Shown piece after piece: positions 63,410 through 64,000 of a stretch of 64,000 bases of DNA. Made by a program: the position numbers and the translations under genes. Origin of the DNA: Brevibacillus laterosporus (lineage in GTDB: Bacteria > Bacillota > Bacilli > Brevibacillales > Brevibacillaceae); contig CP033464.1 of the NCBI GenBank assembly GCA_007833815.1, forward strand, positions 492,501 through 556,500, in the 5' to 3' direction. Below the pieces are notes generated by a model. That model was not told the DNA's origin, did not search any database, and saw only the letters and a list, made by a program, of their open reading frames with translations. Positions within the stretch are counted from its first letter, which is position 1, and every line of letters starts with the position of its first letter.

Positions 63410-64000
63410 CTATTTGCCGGTACTTTTGGATACTGACGTAGGCTGTAGCGGTATTTGAAACACCACTTTAGTCCCTTCAAGGTTATTGGACGTAATGCCG
63501 ATTCTGCCATTCAGTAATTGGCATCGTTCTTTCATTCCCATTATTCCGAACGATTGACCTTTTTTACTGACTTCACTCACATTAAATCCAATTCCATCAT
63601 CTTTTACGACAATAAACATGTTTTCCAGCTGAAACTCAACTTTTATTTGAACAAAATTAGCTTTCGCATGCTTGTACACATTGTTTAGGCATTCCTGAAC
63701 CAAGCGGAAAGCTGCCGCCTTAAATGAACTTTCCAACTTGTGTTCTTTGCCAAAAACTATTAGGTCAATATGTAATTTACTACGATCCTCAAAGGTTTGT
63801 ATATACTTTTGCAAAGTTGGAATGAGTCCTAAGTCGTCTAAAGCCATTGGCCTCAAGTCAAAAATGATTTTTCTAACATCTGCTAAACTCATTCTTACAA
63901 TCTCTTTTAAGCTAATTAACTCCTGTTGAGCATCCTGCATCGCTTCATTTTTCAACATCTTTTCTACGATTTCTGTACGCAATACTACATTAGCCATGGA
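63410..64000 (-). CDS. degS: Sensor kinase DegS (3' part only)
   Basis: The last 196 codons of the kinase; the rest lies beyond the right edge. The sequence enters just after the HisKA_3 histidine ([14 protein letters not shown]), continues through [15 protein letters not shown] and ends with HATPase motifs [15 protein letters not shown] and DDGIGF...GIMGMKER. Cytoplasmic partner of DegU. Confidence 0.95.
   Translation of the reverse strand, partial: SMANVVLRTEIVEKMLKNEAMQDAQQELISLKEIVRMSLADVRKIIFDLRPMALDDLGLIPTLQKYIQTFEDRSKLHIDLIVFGKEHKLESSFKAAAFRLVQECLNNVYKHAKANFVQIKVEFQLENMFIVVKDDGIGFNVSEVSKKGQSFGIMGMKERCQLLNGRIGITSNNLEGTKVVFQIPLQPTSVSKSTGK

Noticed and set aside
1-64000. CRISPR array, prophage or toxin-antitoxin locus
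   Set aside because: No regularly spaced repeats, integrase, phage structural genes or convincing toxin pairs were seen; the only mobile element is the IS200/IS605-type insertion.

Overview
The window reads as a stretch of a low-to-mid GC Gram-positive (Firmicutes) chromosome, most likely a Brevibacillus close to B. laterosporus. That genus call is an inference from gene content, protein character and base composition; no search was run. Backbone gene order follows the Bacillus subtilis degS-to-his region, with most genes on the minus strand. Read from right to left it runs degS, degU, comFA, comFC, yvyF, flgM, flgN, flgK, flgL, yviE, fliW, csrA, (hag missing), flaG, fliD, fliS, fliT, hpf, secA, prfB, cccB, ftsE, ftsX, an M23 peptidase, ctpB, minJ, uvrB, uvrA, hprK, yvoF, hisZ, hisG, hisD, hisB, hisH, hisA, hisF.

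Layout from left to right. 1-5.4 kb: histidine operon hisZGDBHAF, with a SigA-type promoter whose -10 box lies inside a perfect inverted repeat. 5.5-12.2 kb: yvoF-like acyltransferase, hprK, and uvrBA with a LexA-type box. 12.2-16.9 kb: accessory segment with a lone FlgD-like gene, three small membrane/winged-helix-like proteins, and an intact IS200/IS605-type element (tnpA, tnpB, probable omega RNA) sitting against a 5'-truncated gene. 16.9-22.8 kb: cell division and wall genes (minJ, ctpB, M23 peptidase, ftsX, ftsE). 23-24.2 kb: iron-dependent alcohol dehydrogenase. 24.2-35.7 kb: arginine and carbamoyl-phosphate genes in two units (argC-argB-argD, then carA-carB-argF-argG-argH), each promoter overlapped by ArgR-type boxes; argJ is absent. 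35.7-37.9 kb: cytochrome c551, two tRNA-Leu genes and prfB with the classical +1 frameshift site.

38-41.7 kb: a two-component system and a cardiolipin synthase-like gene. 41.8-45.4 kb: secA, hpf and a cold-shock gene. 45.4-46.5 kb: a 1-kb gap holding a relic of an amino-acid ABC permease and a tight cluster of DnaA-box-like 9-mers. 46.5-50 kb: motA-motB and a divergent sugar aminotransferase/acyltransferase pair. 50-58.4 kb: late flagellar genes, with a frameshift in flgL at a run of seven C and no flagellin gene between csrA and flaG. 58.5-64 kb: map, comFC, comFA, a small membrane protein, degU and the 3' part of degS.

The observations I rate highest are the DnaA-box cluster (46.17-46.26 kb), the homopolymer frameshift in flgL, the missing hag with an orphan terminator in its place, the perfect operator-like dyad on the his promoter, the missing argJ, and the group of membrane/winged-helix proteins disturbed by the TnpB element. 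I found no clearly new multi-gene defence or biosynthetic system.
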